Assembly: GCA_963780675.1 (NCBI GenBank)
Contig: CAWACR010000008.1
Coordinates: 124,001-188,000, forward strand
Length of the DNA: 64,000 bases
Source of the DNA: JAHECE01 sp963780675
GTDB taxonomy: Bacteria; Actinomycetota; Actinomycetes; Actinomycetales; JAHECE01
Direction of reading: 5' to 3'
The notes beneath the pieces were generated by a model. It was not told the DNA's origin. It did not search any database and saw only the letters and a program-made list of their open reading frames with translations. Shown in pieces: positions 42,797-51,240 of this stretch (the first letter of the stretch is position 1; the number at the start of each line of letters is the position of its first letter). The translations under genes and the position numbers were made by a program.

Positions 42797-43606
42797 ATGA
42801 CACAGCTCACCCCGTACGAACGGCTCCACACCAGCAGGCAGAGAACGGTCGCACCCGAGGCGCTCACGCCCCTGGCGGACGACGGCTACTGGCGCGTGCG
42901 CCGGTCGGTGGCCGACAACGGGAACACCGAGCCCGGTGTCCTCGACCACCTCGCCGACGACACCGATCCCGACGTCCGCTCCGCCGTCGCGTGGAACCGG
43001 TCGACGCCGCCGGAGACCCTTGCCCGCCTCGCCGGCGACCCGCACCGCAGCGTGCGCTGCGGCGTCGCCCGGAACAGGAAGGCACCGCCGGAGGTCCTCG
43101 CGCGCCTCGCCGACGACGTCGAGCAGACCGTCCGCTTCGCCGTCGCCAAGAACACCACCACCCCCGCCCGCGCCCTGGCGCAGCTGGCCCGGGACGCCGA
43201 CGCCGGGATCCGCGCCACCGTCGCCGCGCACCGGAACGCCGACACGGAGACCCTCGACGCCCTTGCCCTGGCGCTGCCCACCGGCCCGACGGCGAGCGAG
43301 GACGACGCGACGCACGCCGCCGGGCCGTCGGCCGCCCTCGCCGCCACGCGCGTGGCCCAGCGCGAGGCGTTCGAGCGGGTCGAGAGGATGACGGCGGACA
43401 GCACCGCCGTCCTCATCCGCCGGCTCGTCGCCTTCAACCCGAACACGTCGGAGGCCACGCTCGCCCGCCTGGCCTTCGACGCCGACGACTGGGTGCGCTG
43501 GGAGGTGGCGGACAACCCGCACACCCCGGTCGCCGTCGTCGCCCGGCTCTCCGGGGACCCGGACCCGCGGGTGCGGGCCACCGCCGCCCAGCGCACGCAG
43601 CCGTAG
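42797..43606 (+). CDS. Leucine-rich-repeat-variant (LRV) helical repeat protein
   Basis: 269-residue alpha-solenoid protein made of about eight 23-25-residue repeats of the form VR-x-x-VA-x-N-x-x-TP-x-x-L-x-x-LA-x-D. Examples are VRRSVADNGNTEPGVLDHLA, VRSAVAWNRSTPPETLARLA and VRFAVAKNTTTPARALAQLA. A spacer of about 50 residues separates the last two repeats. LRV repeats are protein-interaction scaffolds; the Fe-S domain found in Azotobacter LRV is absent here. ATG 42797 is preferred over ATG 42731, which adds a non-repeat leader. No partner is evident. Confidence 0.8.
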   Translation: MTQLTPYERLHTSRQRTVAPEALTPLADDGYWRVRRSVADNGNTEPGVLDHLADDTDPDVRSAVAWNRSTPPETLARLAGDPHRSVRCGVARNRKAPPEVLARLADDVEQTVRFAVAKNTTTPARALAQLARDADAGIRATVAAHRNADTETLDALALALPTGPTASEDDATHAAGPSAALAATRVAQREAFERVERMTADSTAVLIRRLVAFNPNTSEATLARLAFDADDWVRWEVADNPHTPVAVVARLSGDPDPRVRATAAQRTQP

Positions 43607-43702
43607 GGGCACGGCCGGCGCCGGCGGCTCGGTCCCGACCGTGACGCCGGAGCCCGGGCCGCCGTTGCATCGATGCGCGAACTGCGCTTCACTAGTCGCG
43701 TA

Positions 43703-43795
43703 GTGGAGGGGAGTAACCCCGCCGCGCGGCGTCGTCAGTACGGCCTTCCGGCCCGGCGCCGCGGGCCCGCCGTGCGGGCTGGGCCAGACCTCCGG
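43703..43795 (+). ncRNA. yybP-ykoY manganese riboswitch
   Basis: The family's conserved blocks occur in order: GGGGAGTA at 43708-43715, CGTCAGTACG across 43732-43742, and GGGCCAGACCTCC at 43781-43793. P1 pairs GGAGG (43705-43709) with CCTCC (43789-43793), and the GC-rich internal arms can form P2-P4. It ends 26 bp before a TerC-family gene, the classic target. Mn2+ binding normally permits expression. Confidence 0.82.
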
Positions 43796-43821
43796 ACGTC
43801 GATTCGACCCGGAGGTGTGTC

Positions 43822-44907
43822 ATGGATGTTCCCTTGTGGGCCTGGCTGGGAGTGCTCGGCCTGATCGTCATCATGCTGCTGGTGGACCTGGTGGCCCACC
43901 GGCGAGCGCACGTCATCGGGGTGCGCGAGGCGGCGGCGTGGTCAGCGGTATGGGTCGCGGCCGGCGTCGGGTTCGGGGCCCTGTTGTGGCGGGTGTACGG
44001 CGCCGAGGCCGGGCAGCAGTACTTCGCCGGCTACCTGATCGAGAAGTCCCTCGCCGTCGACAACGTCTTCATCTGGGCGATCATCTTCGGCTTCTTCGCG
44101 GTGCCCCGCGAGTTCCAGCACCGGGTGCTGTTCCTCGGCGTGGTGGGCGCGCTCGTGCTGCGCGGGGCGTTCATCGCCGCCGGCGCCGTCATCATCGAGA
44201 ACTTCTCCTGGGTCCTCTACGTCTTCGCGGCATTCCTGCTGTGGACCGGCTACCGGATGCTGCGGACCAAGGACGCCCACCTCGACCCCGAGGCCTCGCG
44301 CGTGTTCCGCCTCTTCCGCCGGTACGTCCCGATGACGGACGCCTACCACGGGCAGCGCCTCGTGGTCCGGGCGCGGAACGGCGCCCTGCTCGCGACTCCG
44401 CTGCTCGCGGTGCTCGTGCTCGTGGAGGCCACCGACATCGTGTTCGCGGTCGACTCGATCCCCGCGATCTTCGCGATCACGGACGAGCCGTTCATCGTGT
44501 TCACCGCCAACGCGTTCGCCCTGCTCGGGCTGCGGGCGCTGTACTTCCTCCTCGCCGACCTCATCCACCGCTTCGTCTACCTCAAGGTCGGCCTGGCCCT
44601 GGTCATGATCTGGGTGGGCATCAAGATGGCCCTGAAGATCGACGTGGTCTACATCCCGACCGCGGTCTCCCTGGCCGTCATCGCCACGATCCTCACGGTC
44701 GCCGTGGTCGCGAGCCTGCGCGCGACGCGGGGGCAGGCCGCACCGGGTGTCGCGGGGCTCACCGGGGCGGGCGGCGCAGAGGGCGTCGGCGACCCGGGCA
44801 CCCGAGCCCGCTCGCCGTTCCGGGTGGCCGCCGACGGCGAGCCGGCCGAGCGGGCGCTGGCCGGGCGGAGCCAGGCCGAGCGGGCGCCCACCCTCCCGCA
44901 CCGCTGA
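43822..44907 (+). CDS. TerC/Alx-family membrane protein (manganese exporter type)
   Basis: 361-residue integral membrane protein. The paired acidic membrane motifs of TerC are clear: EKSLAVDNVFIWAIIFGFF and EATDIVFAVDSIPAIFAIT, each with conserved Glu/Asp and Asn/Asp. There are about eight hydrophobic spans and a disordered C-terminal tail of about 65 residues. E. coli Alx and related TerC proteins export or balance Mn2+, and the riboswitch at 43703-43795 supports this here. ATG 43822 has GGAGGTGTGTC upstream. A 17-bp inverted repeat 24 bp after the stop is a likely terminator. Confidence 0.94.
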   Translation: MDVPLWAWLGVLGLIVIMLLVDLVAHRRAHVIGVREAAAWSAVWVAAGVGFGALLWRVYGAEAGQQYFAGYLIEKSLAVDNVFIWAIIFGFFAVPREFQHRVLFLGVVGALVLRGAFIAAGAVIIENFSWVLYVFAAFLLWTGYRMLRTKDAHLDPEASRVFRLFRRYVPMTDAYHGQRLVVRARNGALLATPLLAVLVLVEATDIVFAVDSIPAIFAITDEPFIVFTANAFALLGLRALYFLLADLIHRFVYLKVGLALVMIWVGIKMALKIDVVYIPTAVSLAVIATILTVAVVASLRATRGQAAPGVAGLTGAGGAEGVGDPGTRARSPFRVAADGEPAERALAGRSQAERAPTLPHR

Positions 44908-44930
44908 CGGCACGTCCTCCCGCACCTCGA

Positions 44931-44991
44931 GTCGAGTGCGGCCGATCCGCAGCCGCTGCGCGGCGACATGGACCGATCGGCCGCACTCGAC
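44931..44991. repeat. 17-bp perfect inverted repeat after terC
   Basis: GTCGAGTGCGGCCGATC (44931-44947) and its exact complement (44975-44991), 27-base loop. It is probably the terC terminator. The rest of 44908-45117 contains a 12-nt tandem repeat (GAGATGGGCCCC units, about 45017-45062) and no supportable gene. Confidence 0.92.
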
Positions 44992-45117
44992 AGGGACAGG
45001 CCCGACGTCCGCCGGAGATGAGCCCCGAGATGGGCCCCGAGATGGGCGCCGAGATGGGCGAGGATGGGCACGGTGCGCGGCCGCACGACGGGCGCGCCGT
45101 CGTCGTCGAGGAGACTC

Positions 45118-45351
45118 ATGCCCGCCCCCCTGCCCGCCGAGAACCCGCTCTTCCCACCGGAGTACGACTGGGCCTGGAACGCCCTGATCTTCCTGGTCAC
45201 GGCCCTGATGCTGGCTGCCCTCCTCGACGTCATGAGCCTGCGGAAGGCCACGTTGCTCAAGGCGGCCGAGTGGGTCGCGCTCATCGTGGTCCTGCCGATC
45301 GTCGGCCCGACGATCTGGTTCGTCTACGGCCGCAACCGCTTCGTCGCGTGA
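45118..45351 (+). CDS. PLDc_N-domain small membrane protein
   Basis: 77-residue protein with two hydrophobic helices. WNALIFLVTALMLAALLDVM is followed by AAEWVALIVVLPIVGPTIWFVYGRNRF, which matches the phospholipase-D N-terminal-like family (P-x-x-G-x-x-x-W/Y-F-x-x-GR). Function unknown; some relatives are toxin-antitoxin or lipid associated. ATG 45118 has GAGGAGA upstream. Its stop overlaps a possible GTG start of ogt. Confidence 0.75.
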   Translation: MPAPLPAENPLFPPEYDWAWNALIFLVTALMLAALLDVMSLRKATLLKAAEWVALIVVLPIVGPTIWFVYGRNRFVA

Positions 45352-45383
45352 CCACCACGCTCGGACCGGACCGGGGGACCCCG

Positions 45384-45980
45384 ATGACCGACCCGCTCGA
45401 CGTCGCTCCCACGAACGTCGCCCCCACGAACGTCGCCCCCACGAGCGAGGCCTCCATGAGCGTGGCCTACACGAGCGTGGCCTCGCCGATCGGCGACCTG
45501 TTCCTGGCCGCGACCGAGCGCGGGCTGGTGCTGGTGGAGTTCGGCGGCGGTGCGGGAGCCGACGCCGGCGCCGACCCGTTCGACGCCGCCCTGGCACGGC
45601 TCGCGCGGGAGGTCGGCCCACGCGTCCTGCGCGCCCCGGCGCGGCTCGACGCCGCCGCCCGGCAGCTGGAGGAGTACTTCGCCGGCCGGCGGCGGGCCTT
45701 CGACCTGCCCCTGGACCTGCGCCTGGCGCGCGGGTTCCGGCGCCTTGTCCTGGACCGCCTCCTCGCCATCGAGTACGGGCGGACGGCGAGCTACGCCCAG
45801 GTGGCCGCCGCCGCCGGCAACCCGAAGGCGGTGCGCGCCGTCGGCTCGGCCTGCGCGCACAACCCGGTGCCGATCGTGGTCCCGTGCCACCGGGTGCTGC
45901 GCTCGGACGGGTCGCTCGGCGGGTACGCGGGGGGCCTCGCGGTGAAGCGCGCCCTCCTGGCGCTCGAGGCGGCAGCCTGA
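45384..45980 (+). CDS. ogt: Methylated-DNA-protein-cysteine methyltransferase
   Basis: 198-residue O6-alkylguanine repair protein. The suicide cysteine is Cys168 in VVPCHRVLRSDGSLGGYAGG. RTASYAQVAAAAGNPKAVRAVGSACAHNP is the DNA-binding helix region with the Arg finger. An N-terminal APTNVAPTNVAPTSEA repeat precedes the conserved start ASPIGDLFLAAT, so the true start may be ATG 45456. GTG 45348 is a third option, overlapping the previous stop. It repairs O6-methylguanine in a one-use reaction. It is convergent with the GH13 gene (2 bp between stops). Confidence 0.95.
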   Translation: MTDPLDVAPTNVAPTNVAPTSEASMSVAYTSVASPIGDLFLAATERGLVLVEFGGGAGADAGADPFDAALARLAREVGPRVLRAPARLDAAARQLEEYFAGRRRAFDLPLDLRLARGFRRLVLDRLLAIEYGRTASYAQVAAAAGNPKAVRAVGSACAHNPVPIVVPCHRVLRSDGSLGGYAGGLAVKRALLALEAAA

Positions 45981-45982
45981 GG

Positions 45983-47659
45983 TCAGGGGACCGCCACGAT
46001 GGCAGCGGCCTCGCCGGGGAGGCGGCCCTCCGGCCCGAGCGCCGAGCTCGCCACGAGCACCTCGCCGGGGGGGAGGGCCAGCGGGTCGGCACCGACGTTG
46101 AGCACCACGACCACGTCGCGCCCGCCGTCGGCCTCACGTCGCAAGAGGAGCGCGTCGGCTCCCGCGGGTGCGTCGAGCCAGATCACGGACCCGCGGCGCA
46201 GGGACAACTCCGCCTTCCGCAGCGCGAGCATCCTCCGGTACAGCGCGAGCATCGAGCCGGGGTCGCGTTCCTGCGCCGCCACGGTGAGGTCCGCCCAGGC
46301 GGGCGGCATCGGGAGCCAGGGGGCGACGTCGTCGGCCGTGAAGCCGAACGGCGAGGCCTCGCCCGACCACGGCATCGGGACCCGGCACCCGTCGCGGCCG
46401 CGCTCACGGCCGCCGGTCCGGACGAAGATCGGGTCTTGGAGCGCGTCGTCGGGCAGGTCGTCCACCTGGGGCAGGCCGAGTTCCTGGCCGGCGTAGACGA
46501 AGGCCGCCCCGGGCAGGGACAGCAGGAGCACGGCCATCGCCCGGGCGCGGCGCGCGCCGCGGGCGAGGTCGAGGTCCCCGGGCAGGACGCCGGCGGTTCC
46601 GGGCACGTAGTGCCCGGCCAGGCGCACATCGGCGGCGTACCGCGTGACGGAGCGTGGGGTGTCGTGGTTGTCGGTGACCCAGGTGGTCGGCGCGCCGACG
46701 TGGGCGTTCGCGGCCAGCGACTCCGCCACCGCCGCACGCAGGTGCGCCGCCGACCAGCCCGCCTTGACGAACCGGAAGTTGAACGCGAGGTGCATCTCGT
46801 CGGGGCGGATGAACAGGGCGACCACGTCGTCCGGGGCGCCGGTCTCGACCACGGCCATCCGGTCCCCGGGGTAGCCGTCCATGACCCGACGGAAGGCGCG
46901 GTAGACGTGGTGGGGGCCGCCGTCGTCGTCCTTCGGGATGACGGGCGAGCCGTCCGCGGTGTCCGGCCAGGTGGTGTCCTTCATCAGGGCGTCGGAGACG
47001 TCGATGCGGAAGCCGTCCACGCCGCGGTCGAGCCAGAACCGCAGGATGCGCTCGAACTCCGCCAGCACCTCGGGGTTGCCCCAGTCGAAGTCCGGCTGCT
47101 CGGGGGCGAAGAGGTGGTAGTACCACTGGCCGGGGGTGCCGTCGGGCTCGGGGACGCGGGTCCAGGACGGCCCGCCGAACACGCTGCGCCAGTTGGTGGG
47201 CGGCTCGTCGCCGCCGGGCCCGCGGCCGTCGGCGAAGTGGAACCGAGCGCGCTCCGGGGAGCCGCGGCCGGCCGCGACGGCCGCGCGGAACCACGGGTGC
47301 CGGTCCGAGCAGTGGTTCGGGACGAGGTCGATCGTCACGCGGATCCCGGCCGCGTGGGCGGCGGCGACGAGGGCGTCGAGGTCCGCCAAGGTGCCGAACC
47401 GCGGGTCCACGTCGCAGTAGTCCGCGACGTCGTACCCCCCGTCCACCTGGGGCGACGGGTAGAACGGGCACAGCCACAGGGCATCGACGCCCAACGAGGC
47501 GAGGTAGGGCATGCGGTCGGTGATACCGCGCAGATCACCCTCGCCGTCGCCGTCGGAATCGGCGAAGGAGCGCGGGTAGACCTGGTAGACGACGGCGTCG
47601 CGCCACCAGGGGGTGGCCTCGACGGGGTCGGGCACGGCCTGCGGCTCGCGAGGCGTCAT
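45983..47659 (-). CDS. GH13 alpha-glucosidase (oligo-1,6-glucosidase/sucrase type)
   Basis: 558-residue GH13 enzyme. The four conserved regions are visible: VTIDLVPNHCS, GFRIDVSDAL (nucleophile Asp220), MAVVETGAPDD (acid/base Glu272) and VTDNHDTPR (Asp333). WWRDAVVYQVYPRSFADSDGDGEGDLRGI is the usual alpha-glucosidase opening, and the DGDGEGD loop is the family's calcium or structural site. ATG 47659 is preferred. No signal peptide, so it hydrolyses imported maltooligosaccharides, isomaltose or sucrose. It is divergent from a second GH13 gene, with a long inverted repeat in between that may co-regulate both. Confidence 0.95.
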   Translation of the reverse strand: MTPREPQAVPDPVEATPWWRDAVVYQVYPRSFADSDGDGEGDLRGITDRMPYLASLGVDALWLCPFYPSPQVDGGYDVADYCDVDPRFGTLADLDALVAAAHAAGIRVTIDLVPNHCSDRHPWFRAAVAAGRGSPERARFHFADGRGPGGDEPPTNWRSVFGGPSWTRVPEPDGTPGQWYYHLFAPEQPDFDWGNPEVLAEFERILRFWLDRGVDGFRIDVSDALMKDTTWPDTADGSPVIPKDDDGGPHHVYRAFRRVMDGYPGDRMAVVETGAPDDVVALFIRPDEMHLAFNFRFVKAGWSAAHLRAAVAESLAANAHVGAPTTWVTDNHDTPRSVTRYAADVRLAGHYVPGTAGVLPGDLDLARGARRARAMAVLLLSLPGAAFVYAGQELGLPQVDDLPDDALQDPIFVRTGGRERGRDGCRVPMPWSGEASPFGFTADDVAPWLPMPPAWADLTVAAQERDPGSMLALYRRMLALRKAELSLRRGSVIWLDAPAGADALLLRREADGGRDVVVVLNVGADPLALPPGEVLVASSALGPEGRLPGEAAAIVAVP

Positions 47660-47692
47660 GACCGCGAGCGTAGGCCGGTGGCTGTCAACCCA

Positions 47693-47771
47693 CGCACACA
47701 ACTGGTGCCAGTTGGGACGGATCGGCCGGCGGGACGCAGCGCGGGAGTCTCACCAGCACCAGTTGTGTGCG
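47693..47771. promoter_or_regulatory. 16-bp inverted repeat between divergent GH13 genes
   Basis: CGCACACAACTGGTGC (47693-47708) and its exact complement (47756-47771), 47 bases apart. The left site also forms a local palindrome CAACTGG-TG-CCAGTTG (47698-47713), like a LacI-type operator. Its place between two starch-type hydrolases suggests a sugar repressor looping between two sites; a structural hairpin is the alternative. The remaining 110 bp before the GTG at 47880 hold nothing recognised. Confidence 0.55.
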
Positions 47772-47879
47772 CGAGGTGACGCGCAGTGACTGCACCGGCC
47801 GAAGACGCCCCCGAACCGTCCCGATCCTGCACGCTGGGCCCGAGGACCCCGTGGGTCCCGTGGCTCGAGGGGGAGGCGC

Positions 47880-49694
47880 GTGACGCAGCACTTGTGGACC
47901 CAGCCGCACCACGACGGCTCGAGCCTCTACGTCTCGGACCCCGCGCCGTCGCTCGGGGACACCGTCACCGTCTTCCTGCGCCTCCCCCGGTACGGCGACG
48001 TCACCACGGCCCTGGTGCGGACCATGGTCGACGGCGAACAGGTGCTCGTGCCCGCCACCCTCGATCGGCAGGACGACCGGGACGCCTGGCTGCGGGCCGA
48101 TATCCGCGTGGAGAACCCCGTCCAGAACTACCGCTGGCTGCTCGACGGCGGCCCCCACGGGTACCAGTGGCTCACCGGGACCGGCCTCCACGCCCGCGAC
48201 GTCACCGACGCCTCCGACTTCCGGTTCACGACCTACCCGGCTCCTCCCTCCTGGGCCGCCGACGCCGTCCTCTACCAGATCTTCCCGGACCGCTTCGCCC
48301 GGGCGGTCGAGCGGCCCTTGCCCGCATGGGCGGTGCCGGCGCGCTGGGAGGACCCGGTCATGGAGCCCGGCCCGGGGCGCAGCCGCCAGCTCTACGGCGG
48401 GGACCTCGACGGCATCCGCGCGCACCTGGACCACATCGCCTCGCTCGGGGCGAACACCGTCTATCTGACGCCGTTCTTCCCGGCGCGGTCCAACCACCGG
48501 TACGACGCCTCGAGCTTCGACCACGTCGACCCCGTGCTCGGGGGTGACGCCGCGCTGGCGCGCCTCGCGGAGGACCTCCACGCCCGCGGGATGCGCCTGC
48601 TCGGCGACCTCACCGCGAACCACTGCGGCAACGGGCACGAGTGGTTCCGGGCCGCGGTCGCGGACCCGGCCTCGCCCGAGGCGGGGTTCTTCTTCTTCCG
48701 CCGGTACCCGTCGGACTACGTCGGCTGGTTCGGCCACCGCGAGATGCCGAAGCTCGACCACCGCAACCCCGAGCTCCGGCGTCGGTTCTACGAGGGCCCG
48801 GACTCCGTCGTCGCCCGCTGGCTGGGCCCGTCCGGGCTGGACGGCTGGCGCATCGACGTCGCGAACATGACCGGCCGGCTGGGGGCGCTGGACCTGAACC
48901 ACGACGTCGCGCGTGCGATCCGGGCGTCCATGGCCGCAGTGCACCCGGACTCGCTGCTCCTCGGCGAGCACAACTACGACGCCTCCGCGGACCTCGACGG
49001 CGACGGCTGGCACGGGGTGATGAACTACGCCGGGTTCGCCCGGCCGGTGTGGCAGTGGCTCCGGAACCCACCCGACTACCCGCTGCAGCACGGGCAGTTC
49101 CTCGCGATCCCGCGCCTGCCGGGCGGGAACTTCGTCCAGTCCTACCGCGACTTCACCGCGGCCGCACCGTGGCGGGCGGCGGCGCACGCCATGAACCTCG
49201 TGGGCTCGCACGACACCTGGCGGGTCCGGACGGCGCTGGGCGACGCGCGGCTCGCCGTCGTCGCCCTCGGCCTGCTCGCCACGATGCCGGGGATCCCGAT
49301 GCTGTGGTCCGGGGACGAGATCGGGCTCGAGGGCTGGAGCGGGGAGCACGCGCGGACGCCGTTCCCGTGGGATTCCGCGGGCTGGGACCACGCCACGCTC
49401 GCCGCGACCCGGGCCATGTTCGGCGCGCGTCGGGATTCCGAGGCGCTGCGGCGCGGCGGCCTGCGCTGGCTGGTGGTCGACGACGACGCGATCGTCTTCG
49501 CGCGCGAGGCGCCCGGAGAGACGGTCATCGTGCAGGCCTCGCGCTCGGACCACGCGCCGGTGCGCCTGCCTGCGGCGTACCTCGGGAGCCGCCTCGCGGG
49601 TCTCGCGGGGACGGCGGACGTCGTGGCCGACGGCGGTGGCCTGGTCACCCTCCCGCCGGGCGGGCCGGCTCTGCGCATGTGGCGGCTCGGGTAG
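47880..49694 (+). CDS. GH13 neopullulanase/cyclomaltodextrinase-type alpha-glycosidase
   Basis: 604-residue GH13 enzyme with an N-terminal beta-sandwich (about 1-115, CBM34-like, VENPVQNYRWLLDGG). The barrel regions are LLGDLTANHCGNGH, GWRIDVANM (nucleophile Asp326), LLLGEHNYD (acid/base Glu363) and VGSHDTWR (Asp445). YQIFPDRFARA marks the intracellular maltodextrin-degrading group. It probably cleaves imported maltodextrins for the divergent alpha-glucosidase. GTG 47880 has GGGGGAGG at the right spacing. Confidence 0.94.
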   Translation: MTQHLWTQPHHDGSSLYVSDPAPSLGDTVTVFLRLPRYGDVTTALVRTMVDGEQVLVPATLDRQDDRDAWLRADIRVENPVQNYRWLLDGGPHGYQWLTGTGLHARDVTDASDFRFTTYPAPPSWAADAVLYQIFPDRFARAVERPLPAWAVPARWEDPVMEPGPGRSRQLYGGDLDGIRAHLDHIASLGANTVYLTPFFPARSNHRYDASSFDHVDPVLGGDAALARLAEDLHARGMRLLGDLTANHCGNGHEWFRAAVADPASPEAGFFFFRRYPSDYVGWFGHREMPKLDHRNPELRRRFYEGPDSVVARWLGPSGLDGWRIDVANMTGRLGALDLNHDVARAIRASMAAVHPDSLLLGEHNYDASADLDGDGWHGVMNYAGFARPVWQWLRNPPDYPLQHGQFLAIPRLPGGNFVQSYRDFTAAAPWRAAAHAMNLVGSHDTWRVRTALGDARLAVVALGLLATMPGIPMLWSGDEIGLEGWSGEHARTPFPWDSAGWDHATLAATRAMFGARRDSEALRRGGLRWLVVDDDAIVFAREAPGETVIVQASRSDHAPVRLPAAYLGSRLAGLAGTADVVADGGGLVTLPPGGPALRMWRLG

Positions 49695-49800
49695 GGGTGC
49701 CGCCGGGCCGGCGCCCGGAGGGAACGTGCCCGGAGTGCGGCGTGCCCGGAACGTTTCCGCGCTCGGCCCGGGCGATCGGTGCCGGTGCTAGGTTCCGCGC

Positions 49801-51093
49801 ATGGGTCCACTGGGCTACGTGGGGCTCGTCCTTCTCCTGATCCTGGTCTCGGGCGTGTTCTCGGCCACCGAGATGGCGCTGATCTCGCTGCGGCAGAGCC
49901 AGCTGGAGGCCATCGGGACCCGGGGCAGGCGTGGGGCCCGGGTGGCGGCCCTCGCGTCCGAGCCGAACCGGTTCCTCGCGGCGCTCCAGGTGGGCTCCGT
50001 CGTCGCCGGCTTCTTCTCCGCGGCGTTCGGCGCGTCGAAGATCGCGGAGTTCCTCGTCCCGCCGTTGGTCTCGGCGGGGCTGGGGGCCGAGACGGCGGAG
50101 ACGATCGCCGTCCTCGGCGTCACCCTGCTCATCACGTTCCTCGCCCTCGTCCTGGCGGAGCTCGCGCCCCGGCGTCTGGCCATGCAGCGCGCGGAGGGCG
50201 TGGCGACGACGTTCGGCCCGGCGGTGGACAGGTTCGCCACCGTGCTGCGGCCAGTGATCAAGCTGCTCGGCTTCGCGACCAACCTCGTGGTCCGCCTTCT
50301 GGGCGGGGACCCGACGGCGGGTCGCGAGGAGATGAGCGTGCTGGAGCTGCGGGAGCTCGTGGCGCGGCACGAGGAGATCGGCGAGCACGAACGACGGATC
50401 GTCGGGGAGCTCTTCCGCGCGGGCGAGACGCGGCTCGGGGAGATCCTGCGTCCGCGGACCGACGTCGACTTCCTCGACGCCGGTCTCCCGCTCGCCGAGG
50501 CGCGGGAGTACGCGCTGGCGCGCGCCCACTCGCGCTACCCGGTGGTCGACGGCTCGCCGGACGCGCTGATCGGCTTCGTCCACGTGCGCGACCTCCTCAC
50601 GAGGGACGACGACGCGCACCCGCTCACGGTGCGGGACCTCGCGCGCCCTGCCGTGGTCATGCCGGAGTCCAAGCCGGTCCTCGCGGCGCTGGCGGAGCTG
50701 CAGGAGCTCGGGGGGCAGATCGTCGTCGTGGCGGACGAGTTCGGCGGGACGGCCGGGATCGTCACGATGGAGGACCTCGTCGAGCAGCTCATCGGCGACA
50801 TCCGGGACGAGTACGACGCGCCGGCGCTCGAGGGGGCGGCGGGCTCCGGGCCCGGGGACCTGGACGGTCGCCTCACGCTCGAGGCATTCGCGCGCCGGAC
50901 CGGGATCACGCTACCCGACGGGCCCTACGAGACCCTCGGCGGCTTCCTCATGGACCGGCTCGGTCGGCTGCCCGTGGCCGGGGACGCCGTCGACGTGGCC
51001 GGGCACCGGCTGACCGTGCTCGGCGTCGACGGCTGGCGCGTGAGCGAGGTGAGGGTCACCGGGCCTGGGCCCGATCAGCCCGCACTGGCCTGA
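49801..51093 (+). CDS. CNNM/CorC-family membrane protein with CBS domains (hemolysin-like)
   Basis: 430-residue protein. The DUF21 membrane domain contains FSATEMALISLRQSQL, FLAALQVGSVVAGFFSAAFGA and LVLAELAPRRLAMQ. A CBS pair (about 205-330, ARAHSRYPVVDGSPDALIGFVHVRDLL and GGQIVVVADEFGGTAGIVTMEDLVEQLIGDI) and a C-terminal CorC/HlyC domain (YETLGGFLMDRLGRLPVAGD) complete it. The family exports or regulates Mg2+/Co2+; 'hemolysin' is a historical label. ATG 49801 is well placed. The 147 bp to katA hold no gene. Confidence 0.94.
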   Translation: MGPLGYVGLVLLLILVSGVFSATEMALISLRQSQLEAIGTRGRRGARVAALASEPNRFLAALQVGSVVAGFFSAAFGASKIAEFLVPPLVSAGLGAETAETIAVLGVTLLITFLALVLAELAPRRLAMQRAEGVATTFGPAVDRFATVLRPVIKLLGFATNLVVRLLGGDPTAGREEMSVLELRELVARHEEIGEHERRIVGELFRAGETRLGEILRPRTDVDFLDAGLPLAEAREYALARAHSRYPVVDGSPDALIGFVHVRDLLTRDDDAHPLTVRDLARPAVVMPESKPVLAALAELQELGGQIVVVADEFGGTAGIVTMEDLVEQLIGDIRDEYDAPALEGAAGSGPGDLDGRLTLEAFARRTGITLPDGPYETLGGFLMDRLGRLPVAGDAVDVAGHRLTVLGVDGWRVSEVRVTGPGPDQPALA

Positions 51094-51240
51094 CGCGGCT
51101 GCCTGGGGCGGACTCGGGCCACCGAGTCGCGCCGATGGCCCGAGGGTTCCAGGGCGCCGAGACCACTGAGCCGCCGGGGCCCGGCGACCTCAGCGGTCAC
51201 CGGGCCCGTCGACGTCTCGGCAGGCCCGAGGACGGCGCGC

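Noticed and set aside
49715..49760. Repeated AACGTGCCCGG-like strings before the CNNM gene
   Set aside because: The repeats are imperfect and short and could be chance at this GC content.
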